A stretch of 64,000 bases of DNA from Zhengitettix transpicula. Its lineage: Eukaryota > Arthropoda > Insecta > Orthoptera > Tetrigidae. The stretch covers positions 9,432,001-9,496,000 of the forward strand of contig CM073590.1 of NCBI GenBank assembly GCA_037074705.1. Reading direction: 5' to 3'. Both the position numbers and the translations under genes were made by a program. Under the pieces are notes generated by a model. That model was not told the origin of the DNA, did no database searches, and saw nothing but the letters and a program-made list of their open reading frames with translations. Shown piece after piece: positions 59,601-64,000 of the stretch (positions are counted from its first letter, which is position 1; each line of letters starts with the position of its first letter).

Positions 59601-61911
59601 ATGTATTTATTTTTCCATTGTTATGACCTTTCTTTGTGAGAGAGTTATTGAGTGCCAGTTGTTGCTGTATATTGGTGCACCACAGTTTGAATTAATCAAT
59701 TCTTGCCCAGCCAGTGCAGTTCAGACAAGACCTTTCCTGACAAAGGGGACTCAAGTCCTTGAAAATTTGAAATATTTCTGCTCAGCCCAACTGGACCAAT
59801 CAAAATTCTTAACATTGTAAATATTCCTTTATTATACAGAAATATCCAATTGACTAAAAAAATGTACTGTATTTGAATAATAATAATTTTTTTTGTAAAT
59901 TTAATGTTCTCAGAAATTGTTTATAGAATTAGTTACAGAATGATGATTCTATGTTTCTTATCATATAGGTTGCATTTTTATAGAAAAAGGAAATATTGAA
60001 CAAAGCATTATGTGTTTCACTAAATGTTTAAATATCAGGCAAAAATATCTATACAAGTATAATTCAGACCTTGCAGCATGTTGGGATCAGCTTGCAAAAT
60101 GTCATGCATTAATTAGTGAGTATTATTTTACAGCATTTTTATTTATATATGTTTATTTGTATTAATTATATAAGTATATATAACAAATAAGGAAAATGTG
60201 AAAAGGTCAAATTAAATAACACAGTTAGATAGAAAAGAGAGAGAGTGAAGTTGACTTACCTGAAATCAACAGTTGGGTTAGTCAGCCTGAGGAATGAAAA
60301 TATTTCAAATTTTCGAGGGCCTGTCAGGAGGTCTGAACTTTGTCACATTTCCCTTGCCTGGCCACACACAGTTCAGACCTTCTCTCCTGACAAAGAGGGC
60401 TCAGGCCCTTGAAAATTTGTGATATTATCTCACGTCTGCCCGACGGGTGGAACTATTGACTTCAAGTAAGTCAGTCGACTTTGCTTTTCTTTCCTATCTA
60501 AATTTGTTGTTTAATTTGACCTCATCACATTTTCCATAAGCGTTACTCATATAGGAGCCACAGTGTGACATTGTTAAAATAATTATAATTGGTAAGGAAA
60601 TGAAAGAAGAAATGGTGTGGCAATGCTAACCTCTTATTTTGAGGCAAGTCAGCTGCTTTCTATCTCTCTTTCCTGTCCATATTAAAAAAATGTCTGTAAA
60701 ATCGTTAATGGTAAACAAAAATATTAATATGAAATGTAGCGTATACTGCATGGGTAATGAATGTAAAAGTTGCACCAGGAATACTTTAACTGAAAAATTT
60801 TACCTATTACATATACACCTGGAATATTTATGTAAGAAAATCACAGAGATGGAAAAATAATTTTGAATGAATATTCCAGAAAATCAATGACCATTATCTG
60901 CTTTCATTCAAAGCTGACTTAGTTAAAATGGAAGCAGAAATTGTAGCAGTAATGTTTTTTTAAAAAAACAAAGAAACCATTTTATCTCATACAGCAATGA
61001 GTTGAGCTAACATTTTCACCATTCATAGAACTGATTTAATAGAAAATTGCTGGTATTTAAATGAAGCTGATAATTTTAGTTTAATTAATTCTGTGAAAGG
61101 CAGCAAATGGATCAATATAATAAGCTATTGTGTTACTTGAGTAAAAGGTTTCAAAAATTATAATTTTCAAGTACATTGATAGAAGTGTGGTATATTGCCT
61201 TTAGATCCATTCTTGTATACAACTGGCAATGGAAAGTCAATTAAGAAGAGAGTTCAAACTATGTACAGCAATAGACAAAATAAATTTCTACAATTATTTT
61301 AATTAGTATTTATAACTTTAATTACCTTTCATTTTTCTGTGCATGGAGAATATATTTAATGGGTTTTGTATTGAGTTGCATATCTTGTAACTCACCTGGT
61401 TTGTGCAAAACATGTTATGTTGTACAGTTTTTTGGAATACCGTGAAACATTTCCTGTAGCCTCTAAGTGATAACTACTTGTGCCTAGTATTTTTCCATGC
61501 ATTTACAAATTTAATTTCTGTTTAGGAAATTTCAAACAGAGTATATGCTTCCTACAACAAAGTTTAGCAGTAACAGAGGTTAAATTTGGGGAAAATAGCA
61601 TAGAAATAGCAAATGAACTTCGAAAATTGTGCAGCGTCATGATACGAGATGTGATGGAAAATAAATGTAGTGATAAGCAATTTCAGTAAGTAAACCCTGT
61701 CTTACTTATTCTACCCATGTTCCAGCTTCATTCTAATAATTTCAAATTTCTTTTTTTCCCTAGGATTAAATATAAGGAAATTAAAACTATAATCCAGAAA
61801 GCAAAGACTATTCTACATCTGATTTATGGAGAATGGAATAATAATTTTCAAGACCTTGTTGTGCAGGAGACTGAATTAGAATTATTTAGAACGAAATTGC
61901 ATGGCCCTTAG
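32379..61911 (+). CDS. SMYD4: SMYD4-like SET and MYND domain protein (13 exons, 778 aa)
   Basis: Exons: 32379-32521, 36025-36259, 37760-37943, 39363-39531, 41630-41785, 42160-42478, 46467-46777, 47369-47442, 52059-52171, 56099-56276, 59969-60115, 61526-61685, 61764-61911. All introns are GT-AG, all phases match, and the sum of 2337 nt is close to the ~800 aa usual for SMYD4. Domains: N-terminal TPR helices (residues ~60-190, 'GNRKFEEKNYAESV', 'NRSAALYYMDQFE'); the first SET strand ('GRHVLATKEMKVGDVLFVEK'); a complete MYND zinc finger (C284, C287, C297, C300, C306, C310, H319, C323); SET core 'NHACNPN' (496-502) and 'CYGPH' (Y530); post-SET C554-x-C556-x2-C559; another CxxC pair (576/579 and 603/606); C-terminal TPR-like helices ('SLAVTEVKFGENSIEIANEL'). 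SMYD proteins are SAM-dependent lysine methyltransferases; SMYD4 relatives act in muscle and heart development. NHAC replaces the usual NHSC. Exon 1 has no domain but joins exon 2 in phase (AG|A). Confidence 0.9.
32522..36024 (+). other. SMYD4-like intron 1
   Basis: AT-rich intron. Near 33418-33475 is a degenerate Penelope-type end ('ggtatgaaaaggtgagagag', 'tggcttactagaaattgaag'). Elsewhere, including the GC-richer stretch at 34840-35200, no gene or element could be recognised. Confidence 0.6.
36310..36390 (+). mobile_element. Penelope-type terminal fragment
   Basis: 'acattgtcaaaataattc' leads into 'agtatggaaatgaaagagag' and 'gacagtttacctgaaatt', the same order as the left ends at 42727, 45306 and 57310. 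It breaks off after ~80 bp. It sits just inside intron 2 of the SMYD4-like gene. Confidence 0.6.
36476..37013 (+). mobile_element. LTR remnant with two primer-binding-like leaders
   Basis: The segment carries 'cggcgtgccaacgtagggca' (~36868-36888) and, 80 bp later, 'ttggcttccacaacgtgggg' (~36957-36976). The second directly follows 'tcattacattt', as a primer-binding site follows an LTR end ATTACA. Another 'ttcattaca' closes the segment at 37013 next to (TA)n. Compare the leaders at 47762 and 49929. This looks like a gypsy-type LTR plus a leader stub whose internal region has been lost; the left LTR edge is uncertain. Confidence 0.55.
37036..37195 (-). mobile_element. Penelope-type terminal repeat, family A
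   Basis: 'gccggccagtgcacagaatg' leads to 'gtaacactccttcattaag', 'gaggctgagagcctccgaaa', 'cgcacttcactttcaggtaa' and 'ctatctctctttcctttc'. It is homologous to the copies at 43575-43735, 44966-45176 and 45306-45450 and lies between two (TA)n/(CA)n tracts. The block CTGAGAGCC...GAAA belongs to the hammerhead-like region described for the better copies. Confidence 0.7.
37236..37297. repeat. (CA)n-(TA)n microsatellite
   Basis: A simple (CA)n run passes directly into (TA)n. It is adjacent to the Penelope-type end, in intron 2 of the SMYD4-like gene. Confidence 0.95.
38195..38480 (+). pseudogene. Penelope-like ORF fragment
   Basis: The sequence from 'ctctccacatttaaagaatc' to 'tgccatgtaacctcaccat' matches the element at 42727-43735 around 43080-43195 base for base at many positions. 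It would encode the same region upstream of the reverse transcriptase ('HLKNLSNNHF'-like, with stops and shifts). It is inactive, in SMYD4-like intron 3. Confidence 0.6.
38845..38925 (-). mobile_element. tRNA-like SINE relic, minus strand
   Basis: The minus strand has a B box, GGTTTGAATCCC, in a clean T-arm (cccgggtttgaatcccggc, with ccgg pairing), and an anticodon-like arm 5' of it. The A box is weak and no acceptor stem closes. Probably a SINE or tRNA pseudogene. Confidence 0.5.
42727..43735 (+). pseudogene. Penelope-like element with broken RT-region ORF
   Basis: The segment is bounded by inverse ends ('attggtatggaaaggaaag' at the left, 'ctttccataccaatatt' at the right). Between them a decayed Penelope-type reading frame runs with stops and at least one frameshift: 'LSKDEIFVLDKGLTFSLI' near the start, then 'MDLEKYMAEALRPLVDDRTY' and 'KTPTFYLFPKIYKSGIPGCP', which are the conserved blocks just before the RT palm of Penelope-like elements. 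The RT YxDD motif and the GIY-YIG endonuclease are missing. The 3' part (43575-43735) is the family A terminal repeat. It lies in SMYD4-like intron 6, which has no effect on the host frame. Confidence 0.8.
43766..43849. repeat. (TA)n microsatellite, ~84 bp
   Basis: An uninterrupted TA repeat between the Penelope-like right end and the left end of the solo LTR. TA repeats also follow the LTR's right end at 44946. Confidence 0.95.
43850..44945 (+). mobile_element. Solo LTR of a gypsy-like retrotransposon (1096 bp)
   Basis: It begins TGTAATACCC and ends GGGTATTACA, a perfect 10-bp inverted terminal repeat with canonical TG...CA ends. Flanks on both sides are (TA)n, so the target duplication is an ambiguous TA-rich tetramer or pentamer. 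Inside are a TATA-like 'cagataaaagg' (~44215) and a U5-like 3' part with 'tatcaacccagtaaagaccc', which is shared with the LTR ending at 49925 ('tatcaaacccagtagagacc'). No coding sequence is present; it is presumably left by LTR-LTR recombination. Confidence 0.8.
44966..45176 (+). mobile_element. Penelope-type terminal repeat, family A, with inverted ends
   Basis: It starts 'attggtatggaaaggataga' after (TA)n and closes with the inverse 'tatcctttccataccaata'. The interior carries 'gaagtgcggtgtcgcc', the hammerhead-like core on the minus strand (45059-45087) and 'gcaccggccggctgcgga'. It has no ORF, so it is a terminal-repeat-only derivative. Another (TA)n follows at 45206. Confidence 0.75.
45059..45087 (-). 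ncRNA. Hammerhead-ribozyme-like core in a Penelope-type repeat
   Basis: On the minus strand: CUGAAGA (fits CUGANGA), then a possible stem II AGGC-UGAGA-GCCU, then GAAA. Penelope-like elements are known to carry hammerhead motifs in their terminal repeats. I could not complete stem I or place the NUH cleavage site, so activity is not claimed. Confidence 0.4.
45306..45450 (+). mobile_element. Penelope-type terminal repeat, family A, truncated
   Basis: A left end like the copy at 44966 ('attggtatggaaaggaaagg') follows (TA)n at 45276-45303. It continues through 'gtcgccataaggaactgaag' and 'gcaccggccggctgaggac' and then changes abruptly to unrelated sequence at ~45450. In this copy the hammerhead-like region is shortened after 'ctccttctt'. 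Confidence 0.7.
45601..45750 (+). mobile_element. (TA)n followed by a Penelope-type fragment, family B
   Basis: (TA)n at 45601-45623 is followed by 'ggaaagagagacagtgatg', 'gacttacctgaaatcattag' and 'ccaaattttcgcaagg'. This is the order seen in family B copies at 57100, 58140 and 60185. It is truncated. Confidence 0.6.
47640..47715 (+). mobile_element. Penelope-type fragment, family B left end
   Basis: 'ggaaaatgtgacgaggtcaa' and 'attaaataacacattagg' lead to 'gaaagagagacagtgatgcc' and 'aacttacctgaaata'. It matches the outer ends at 58140 and 60185. It lies directly before the minus-strand LTR in SMYD4-like intron 8. Confidence 0.6.
47726..48727 (-). mobile_element. Minus-strand LTR plus leader stub
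   Basis: On the minus strand an LTR-like segment runs from ~48727 to 47784, where it ends 'tttattaca'. It is followed by a primer-binding-like leader 'tggctaccacaacatggggc' (47761-47780) and, after only ~35 bp, by 'ggatattaca' next to 'atatt'. The U5-like part again contains 'tatcaaacccagtgaagacc'. So the internal region has been lost, exactly as in the copy at 36476. Confidence 0.6.
48728..48798. repeat. (TA)n tract at the centre of an inverted LTR pair
   Basis: TA repeat with one TG step. On the left it is bordered by 'ggcattacta' and on the right by the inverse 'tagtaatgc', so the whole junction is palindromic. Confidence 0.9.
48799..49925 (+). mobile_element. 5' LTR of a gypsy-like retrotransposon
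   Basis: The right end is 'ttatttggttattaca' (49925), followed by a primer-binding-like leader. The U5-like 3' part shares 'tatcaaacccagtagagacc' with the solo LTR at 43850. A TATA-type 'tagtatataaggg' lies at ~49205-49217 and would start the retroelement transcript ~700 bp before the LTR end. The left end at ~48799 lacks the expected TGTAAT and is uncertain. Confidence 0.6.
49929..49950 (+). promoter_or_regulatory. Primer-binding-site-like leader
   Basis: 'ttggcgcaacaacatgcggc' starts three bases after the LTR end ATTACA. Its TGGCGC opening is typical of gypsy/retrovirus-type sites that pair with a tRNA 3' end. The related leaders at 36957 and 47761 differ in the middle, so the priming tRNA is not identified. 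Confidence 0.55.
50215..51462 (+). CDS. Gag-like coiled-coil ORF of an LTR retrotransposon (415 aa)
   Basis: A single uninterrupted frame of 415 codons lies ~290 bp behind the LTR/primer-site pair, on the same strand. The N-terminal half is an imperfect 10-12-residue repeat of the type 'ADLxxKGDKNxxxxNK' (residues ~45-165), which is predicted to form a long coiled coil; such Lys/Glu repeats occur at the N-terminus of many insect gypsy Gag proteins. The C-terminal half is acidic and has no CCHC knuckle, protease or RT. After the stop, no pol reading frame follows and the element breaks at the direct repeat near 51475. The base use is strongly A/G rich on the coding strand. It could alternatively be a chimeric or satellite-derived frame. 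It sits in SMYD4-like intron 8, same strand as the host. Confidence 0.5.
   Translation: MEKKSGYMMLLEFLKEWSEEIKKDRGELNKIREEKDKNSVELTEDDNNIADLNEKGDKNVTDINKNRAELSAKGDKNLDEVNKSINKSFADLGKSMYKNLADMNKNIADLRAEGKQNLKEMRADLRAEGDKNEQNLKEMRVDIKKDIAENSKSMKAEINESKVECMLNYERLAAELGKWRNENNEGSDKTMENIKVGSAEIKSGGIEKVNKQNVNIEIETCDAENKVELWEEKCNENVNEIEVIAIENVEEDLVLLGHKADDVKGEINGLNIEGFEEQGDEIVGERGEIGADVNEVENYERIEELQGGVVNQSITEMFVYKDEGGTADGSMAMKTLRSMEIKLMMIEQVGFKNLKQVVGSIEGYLNIEFENKIVTLVNGGEKDVNNEHLISCKYGTAGEFWQNAGQSVFGFRDTG
51475..51642 (+). repeat. 45-bp direct repeat after the gag-like ORF
   Basis: 'aataattaggaggattaacg' continuing to 'ttaattacacgcgt' occurs at 51475-51519 and again at 51597-51641, offset 122 bp, with at most one or two changes. 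The first copy begins ~12 bp after the ORF stop. It probably marks a tandem duplication or the deletion joint of the retroelement. Confidence 0.8.
52309..52475. repeat. Near-perfect 167-bp hairpin of two Penelope-type ends
   Basis: The left arm 52309-52375 ('ttggtatggaaaggatagag' to 'ggtgtcgccatgagg') is repeated in inverse at 52397-52475 ('catggcgacaccgcacttca' to 'tttccataccaatat'), with ~20 nt between. By eye only one or two mismatches occur over ~68 bp. It sits 140 bp after exon 9 of the SMYD4-like gene, immediately behind (TA)n at 52282-52308. Confidence 0.85.
52553..52625 (+). tRNA. tRNA-like gene or SINE head, anticodon ACT (copy 1)
   Basis: 73 nt fold into a full cloverleaf: acceptor GACCCGG/CTGGGTC (one G-T pair), D arm GCC/GGC around 'gagatggttaa', anticodon stem TCTGT/GCAGA with loop GTACTAA (anticodon ACT), five-base variable region, T arm GTGGG/CCCGC with TTCAAGT. 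A/B boxes 'tggccgagatgg' and 'ggttcaagtcc' are good. A Ser anticodon would need a long variable arm, which is absent, so I favour a SINE-type or pseudo-tRNA. Confidence 0.5.
52940..53012 (+). tRNA. tRNA-like gene or SINE head, anticodon ACT (copy 2)
   Basis: Identical to copy 1 over all 73 nt, 387 bp further on. All compensating pairs are kept. Confidence 0.5.
53327..53399 (+). tRNA. tRNA-like gene or SINE head, anticodon ACT (copy 3)
   Basis: Identical to copies 1 and 2 over the 73 nt. The unit body behind it carries the few substitutions and ends in (TA)n. Confidence 0.5.
53597..53652. repeat. (TA)n microsatellite
   Basis: A TA repeat of ~55 bp that truncates the third tRNA-headed unit. 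Confidence 0.95.
55376..55987. mobile_element. ~610-bp foldback/MITE with ~190-bp inverted arms
   Basis: The left arm (55376-55570: 'tcttaaaatatttaatgta', 'gctgggtaaagtgcaatcca', 'tattgagcaaaggggaacg', 'caaattgtggaatattg', 'cgatgtttcagtatg') is inverted in the right arm (55800-55987). The spacer is ~230 bp without a coding frame. Flanks are TTAA-like on both sides, but the target duplication is not clear. It is in SMYD4-like intron 9, ~110 bp before exon 10. Confidence 0.75.
57095..57215 (+). mobile_element. Penelope-type terminal repeat, family B
   Basis: 'ggataggaaagagagagaaa', a weak 'tttaccataaaacaagttgg', 'ccagtcagaaatat' and 'ccaaattttcaaggactgag'. It matches the order of family B ends at 59690-59830 (inverse) and 60185. 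It contains the best hammerhead-like core of the window. Confidence 0.65.
57177..57203 (-). ncRNA. Hammerhead-ribozyme-like core, canonical catalytic bases
   Basis: On the minus strand: CUGAUGA, then a weak stem-loop from AUGGGGCUCAGUCCUU, then GAAA. All invariant core bases of a hammerhead are present. The following AAAUUU...AUUU could be stem III, but a matching stem I was not found, so cleavage is unproven. Confidence 0.45.
57310..57475 (+). mobile_element. Penelope-type terminal repeat, family A, diverged
   Basis: 'ggtagggaaaggaaagagag', 'gctgaaattgaagtacggtg', 'gaactgaaggaagttcttc', 'gctctcagcctccttcttca' and 'ggctggctgtagactgcag'. It is an older copy of the repeat at 44966. Confidence 0.65.
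57487..57870 (-). mobile_element. tRNA-headed SINE-like unit, inverse and diverged
   Basis: This is the reverse complement of the 387-bp unit of 52505-53598. The tRNA-like head is at 57626-57698 (minus strand 'ggtggccgagatggttaagg', loop GTCCTCA instead of GTACTAA). The body is recognisable by 'ggaaggatagaaataaatag' and 'catatgttcaaagcagg'. By eye ~80% identical; several acceptor and T-arm pairs are lost. It shows that the unit is dispersed and not only a local tandem. Confidence 0.75.
58140..59830 (+). pseudogene. Penelope-like element with decayed RT/C-terminal ORF
   Basis: The left end 'gacgatgtcaaattaaataa' and 'cctacctgaaataaacaata' is family B. From ~58270 on, a Penelope-type reading frame is recognisable in several frames with many stops: 'SDKSTYSPTNINFLDVDVYL', a 'PVHIKPTNTL' block, then 'LDKILPPAFRCPPNLRNIL' (58960-59045) and 'AAHAQSHINDFNRCFTLTLL' (~59335), which are the blocks after the RT palm towards the endonuclease. 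No YxDD or intact GIY-YIG is left. After an AT-rich stretch it ends with the terminal repeat ('cagttcagacaagacctttc' to 'cagcccaactggacc'). It lies between exons 10 and 11 of the SMYD4-like gene. Confidence 0.75.
59737..59764 (+). ncRNA. Hammerhead-like core, mutated (G8 to A)
   Basis: CUGACAA, stem II GGAC-UCAA-GUCC, GAAA. It aligns with the canonical copy at 57177 but has A for the invariant G8, so it should be inactive. Confidence 0.35.
60185..60540 (+). mobile_element. Penelope-type family B element with inverted ends, no ORF
   Basis: The outer ends are inverse: 'ggaaaatgtgaaaaggtcaa' at the left and 'ttgacctcatcacattttcc' at the right. Inside these come 'gacttacctgaaatcaacag' and its inverse 'gacttcaagtaagtc'. 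Two hammerhead-like blocks lie inside, minus 60311-60327 (degenerate) and plus 60387-60414 (CUGACAA, AGAGGGCUCAGGCCCUU, GAAA). It is a 355-bp terminal-repeat-only derivative in SMYD4-like intron 11. Confidence 0.7.
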
Positions 61912-61944
61912 ACTAAGGACTAATTATAATTTCTGTCAATGTTT

Positions 61945-61950
61945 AATAAA
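61945..61950 (+). terminator. AATAAA polyadenylation signal of the SMYD4-like gene
   Basis: A canonical AATAAA lies 34 nt after the TAG stop and is followed by a T-rich stretch. The 3' UTR would be very short (~55 nt). Confidence 0.6.
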
Positions 61951-64000
61951 CTTTCTATTACAGACGTGCAAAAACTATCAAATTAATGTTTTGTGACATA
62001 AGAACTTTAGATCTGAATTTCCTATATGATGAGGTGACATTGAGAATGTAAATAGTTTATATATTCTAAGATTGAATTTATTAACATGATTTTCATTCCA
62101 CCGAGTATAAATATCATTTACATAAATATAAAATACAAAACCATAGCAAGCAATATAGCAAACAAATTTGTGTGATATTTTATTAAGGGATTGTAAATTT
62201 CTTCTCTTTGGTACACATATCAAGTTTGTCAGATTTACTGATCAGCTAAATTAATGAATATACAAATATTTGAGAATAGACTGGCAAAGCAACCCACCAT
62301 AAAATTTTATAATAAAAAGTTTGTACATCAGAAGTTACATTTAGATAGAACACAGTATGTAATGATAAAAAAATTATATTACTTCATAAGTAGAATAAAT
62401 TTATTGATGCACAATTATCAGTCACTTAATTCTTGTCAACAGTAGCACCAACAGAAATTATTTTAAAATACAAGTAACAATTATTGACACTTTAAAAATT
62501 AAAATGTCATCACAATTACATCACCGAATACACCATTAATGTGCATTTTAATTTAATAAGTACAAAAAATATAGGACAAATTATGAATTATAAATAAATT
62601 AGTAGAATGGTATATATGATGGCAATGATTTGGAATCAGTTTTTAATGTTTTCATTATTACACCTGGAATAGAAATATTAAATATACTACTCAACACTAA
62701 GTTTAAACTACAGAGTCAAGGTTTAATTTATACATGTTATATGAATAATTTATTATAGCATAGGCATTACAACATTAAGATTACTAGCAATTTAACAAGA
62801 AAAAACAAATTCTTAGATCTAGATGATAATGCCCATTTGTTACAAGTTTAAGAAAATTAAATATCTAATCTTTTGCCAACTCACTTCGAAATTAAAATAA
62901 CCACTAGGTAAAATTCACATAGCATCCATAAATTCTCTCCTACACAAAACCTAAGACCCTACATGGAACATAAATGATTTTCACATTGGTATCAATTTTT
63001 ATTGTAGGTCAATCACCACTTTGGGGGGAAGGGGGAGGGGAATTTGCAATTCTTGTATCATTAATTTGAAGTAACCTGAGTTACCAGCATTTTTCAGAGA
63101 GCAGTCTAGTTTATTCTGTTTTCTAATATTGCAAAATTTAAAGTTTATAATAAACTCTACTCTACTCTACAAATTAATGTCATAAGTAATGACAATATAT
63201 AAAGTATATTAGCACCTTATTGACAGATACAGGGCACTGTGGGGCATTGTTTTGTATCTGTTTTTAGAAGTGAACTGATTCTTGTGTGTATGTCTCAAAA
63301 TATACGTGGAACACTATTACATACAACAGAAATTTGCTCACAAATTTCATATTTATTTTTGATTTTCATATCCACATATATATCACATACAGATTCCTTA
63401 ATTGTCAAAAATTTGCTAATTTACTTATTTATGAATACATTAAATAAAGCTGTTAAAATATATATGTATATATACAAATTCTTATGTACCTTTACACACG
63501 CACACTGACATGATAAGTTTAGTTACAGCACTTCAGTCTTTCATAATGATATCACATTCACTTTGAGTAATGAAGATGAATATATGCTAATGATAAAGAA
63601 TCAAATGAAAAATAAATAATACAATTTACTTGAACATATAAAGTTTGTACCCATGCATGGAAATTTTGTCAAACAAATGTGTGTAATAAGTGCTTTTTGA
63701 AAAGCAGAACATTTATATTGACAATCCAAGTGTGAACTCAAACTTTCTAAAAAATTATAAATTTCTTGATATATAATTATATTTATGCATTACATTCTTC
63801 TGATTAAAAGTAACTTAATAAAGATTTATTCCAGTCATTCAATAATATACTGAACATAAGTAAAATGATGTTGCATATGACTTTATATTTACATAATTAT
63901 TAAGTTTAAATGTACTGTAAAAAATTCTATTAGCCAACTGTTCTTTTACACTTCTAAACTGACCATATTATGTTCCCATAATTTCATGCTACAAAAATGA
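61951..64000. other. Intergenic sequence without recognisable gene
   Basis: AT-rich DNA with a G-rich tract at about 63021-63041 and a short (TA)n-like run near 63457-63472. Open frames up to ~90 codons are low-complexity Ile/Tyr/Phe/Lys-rich and show no motif or splice-site support. Confidence 0.6.

Noticed and set aside
63021..63041. G-rich tract considered as a G-quadruplex
   Set aside because: It has only three separated G runs in a short space, so a four-run quadruplex is not clearly possible.
1..64000. CRISPR arrays, bacterial operons, phage or antiviral defence systems
   Set aside because: Introns, eukaryotic repeat classes and animal gene families throughout; no repeat-spacer structure or prokaryotic gene order.

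Overview
The window looks like AT-rich nuclear DNA of an insect, probably a hemimetabolous species with a large, repeat-laden genome. I base this on three genes with conserved metazoan or arthropod coding signatures, split by introns with GT-AG borders, and on typical insect repeats: Penelope-like elements, a gypsy-like LTR family, tRNA-derived SINEs, a PIF/Harbinger remnant, and Helitron-like or satellite-like families ending in CTAG. There are no operons, ribosome-binding sites or CRISPR arrays.

Region 1 (about 1-5.8 kb) holds a five-exon plus-strand gene for a CFAP100-like axonemal coiled-coil protein of 460 aa. Region 2 (about 5.9-18.8 kb) has no host gene that I can support. It is built of a ~540-bp tandem repeat (5891-7486), a long array of a GC-skewed repeat family with inverted 'cggcgttgcccggg' termini (9797-16457), a ~40-bp 'CCCGGTAC' minisatellite (16540-17475) and a further inverted array (17480-18540). 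Region 3 (18.8-26.6 kb) holds a seven-exon gene for a 278-aa secreted protein of an arthropod family I cannot name. It has a close TATA-type promoter, and one intron must use a GC-AG border; one of its introns carries another copy of the same repeat family. Region 4 (26.6-31.4 kb) is intergenic with SINE-like pieces, foldbacks and a Harbinger nuclease remnant, and ends in a possible small minus-strand gene (30967-31401).

Region 5 (32.4-61.9 kb) is a thirteen-exon SMYD4 homologue (TPR, MYND zinc finger, split SET, post-SET, C-terminal TPR-like helices; 778 aa). Every exon junction can be joined in phase. Its introns are packed with mobile DNA inserted in or beside (TA)n tracts: Penelope-like fragments, a 1.1-kb solo LTR with perfect 10-bp terminal inverted repeats, a head-to-head LTR pair, a 415-codon gag-like ORF behind a primer-binding-site-like motif, and a 387-bp tRNA-headed unit repeated almost three times.

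The most interesting signals are hammerhead-ribozyme-like cores (CUGANGA, stem II, GAAA) recurring in the Penelope-like terminal repeats, the intact type-I cloverleaf with anticodon ACT inside the triplicated unit, the almost perfect 167-bp hairpin made of two Penelope-like ends, and the shared (TA)n targeting by several unrelated element classes. All exon coordinates are manual joins made by reading frame and splice consensus; no transcript or database search was available.
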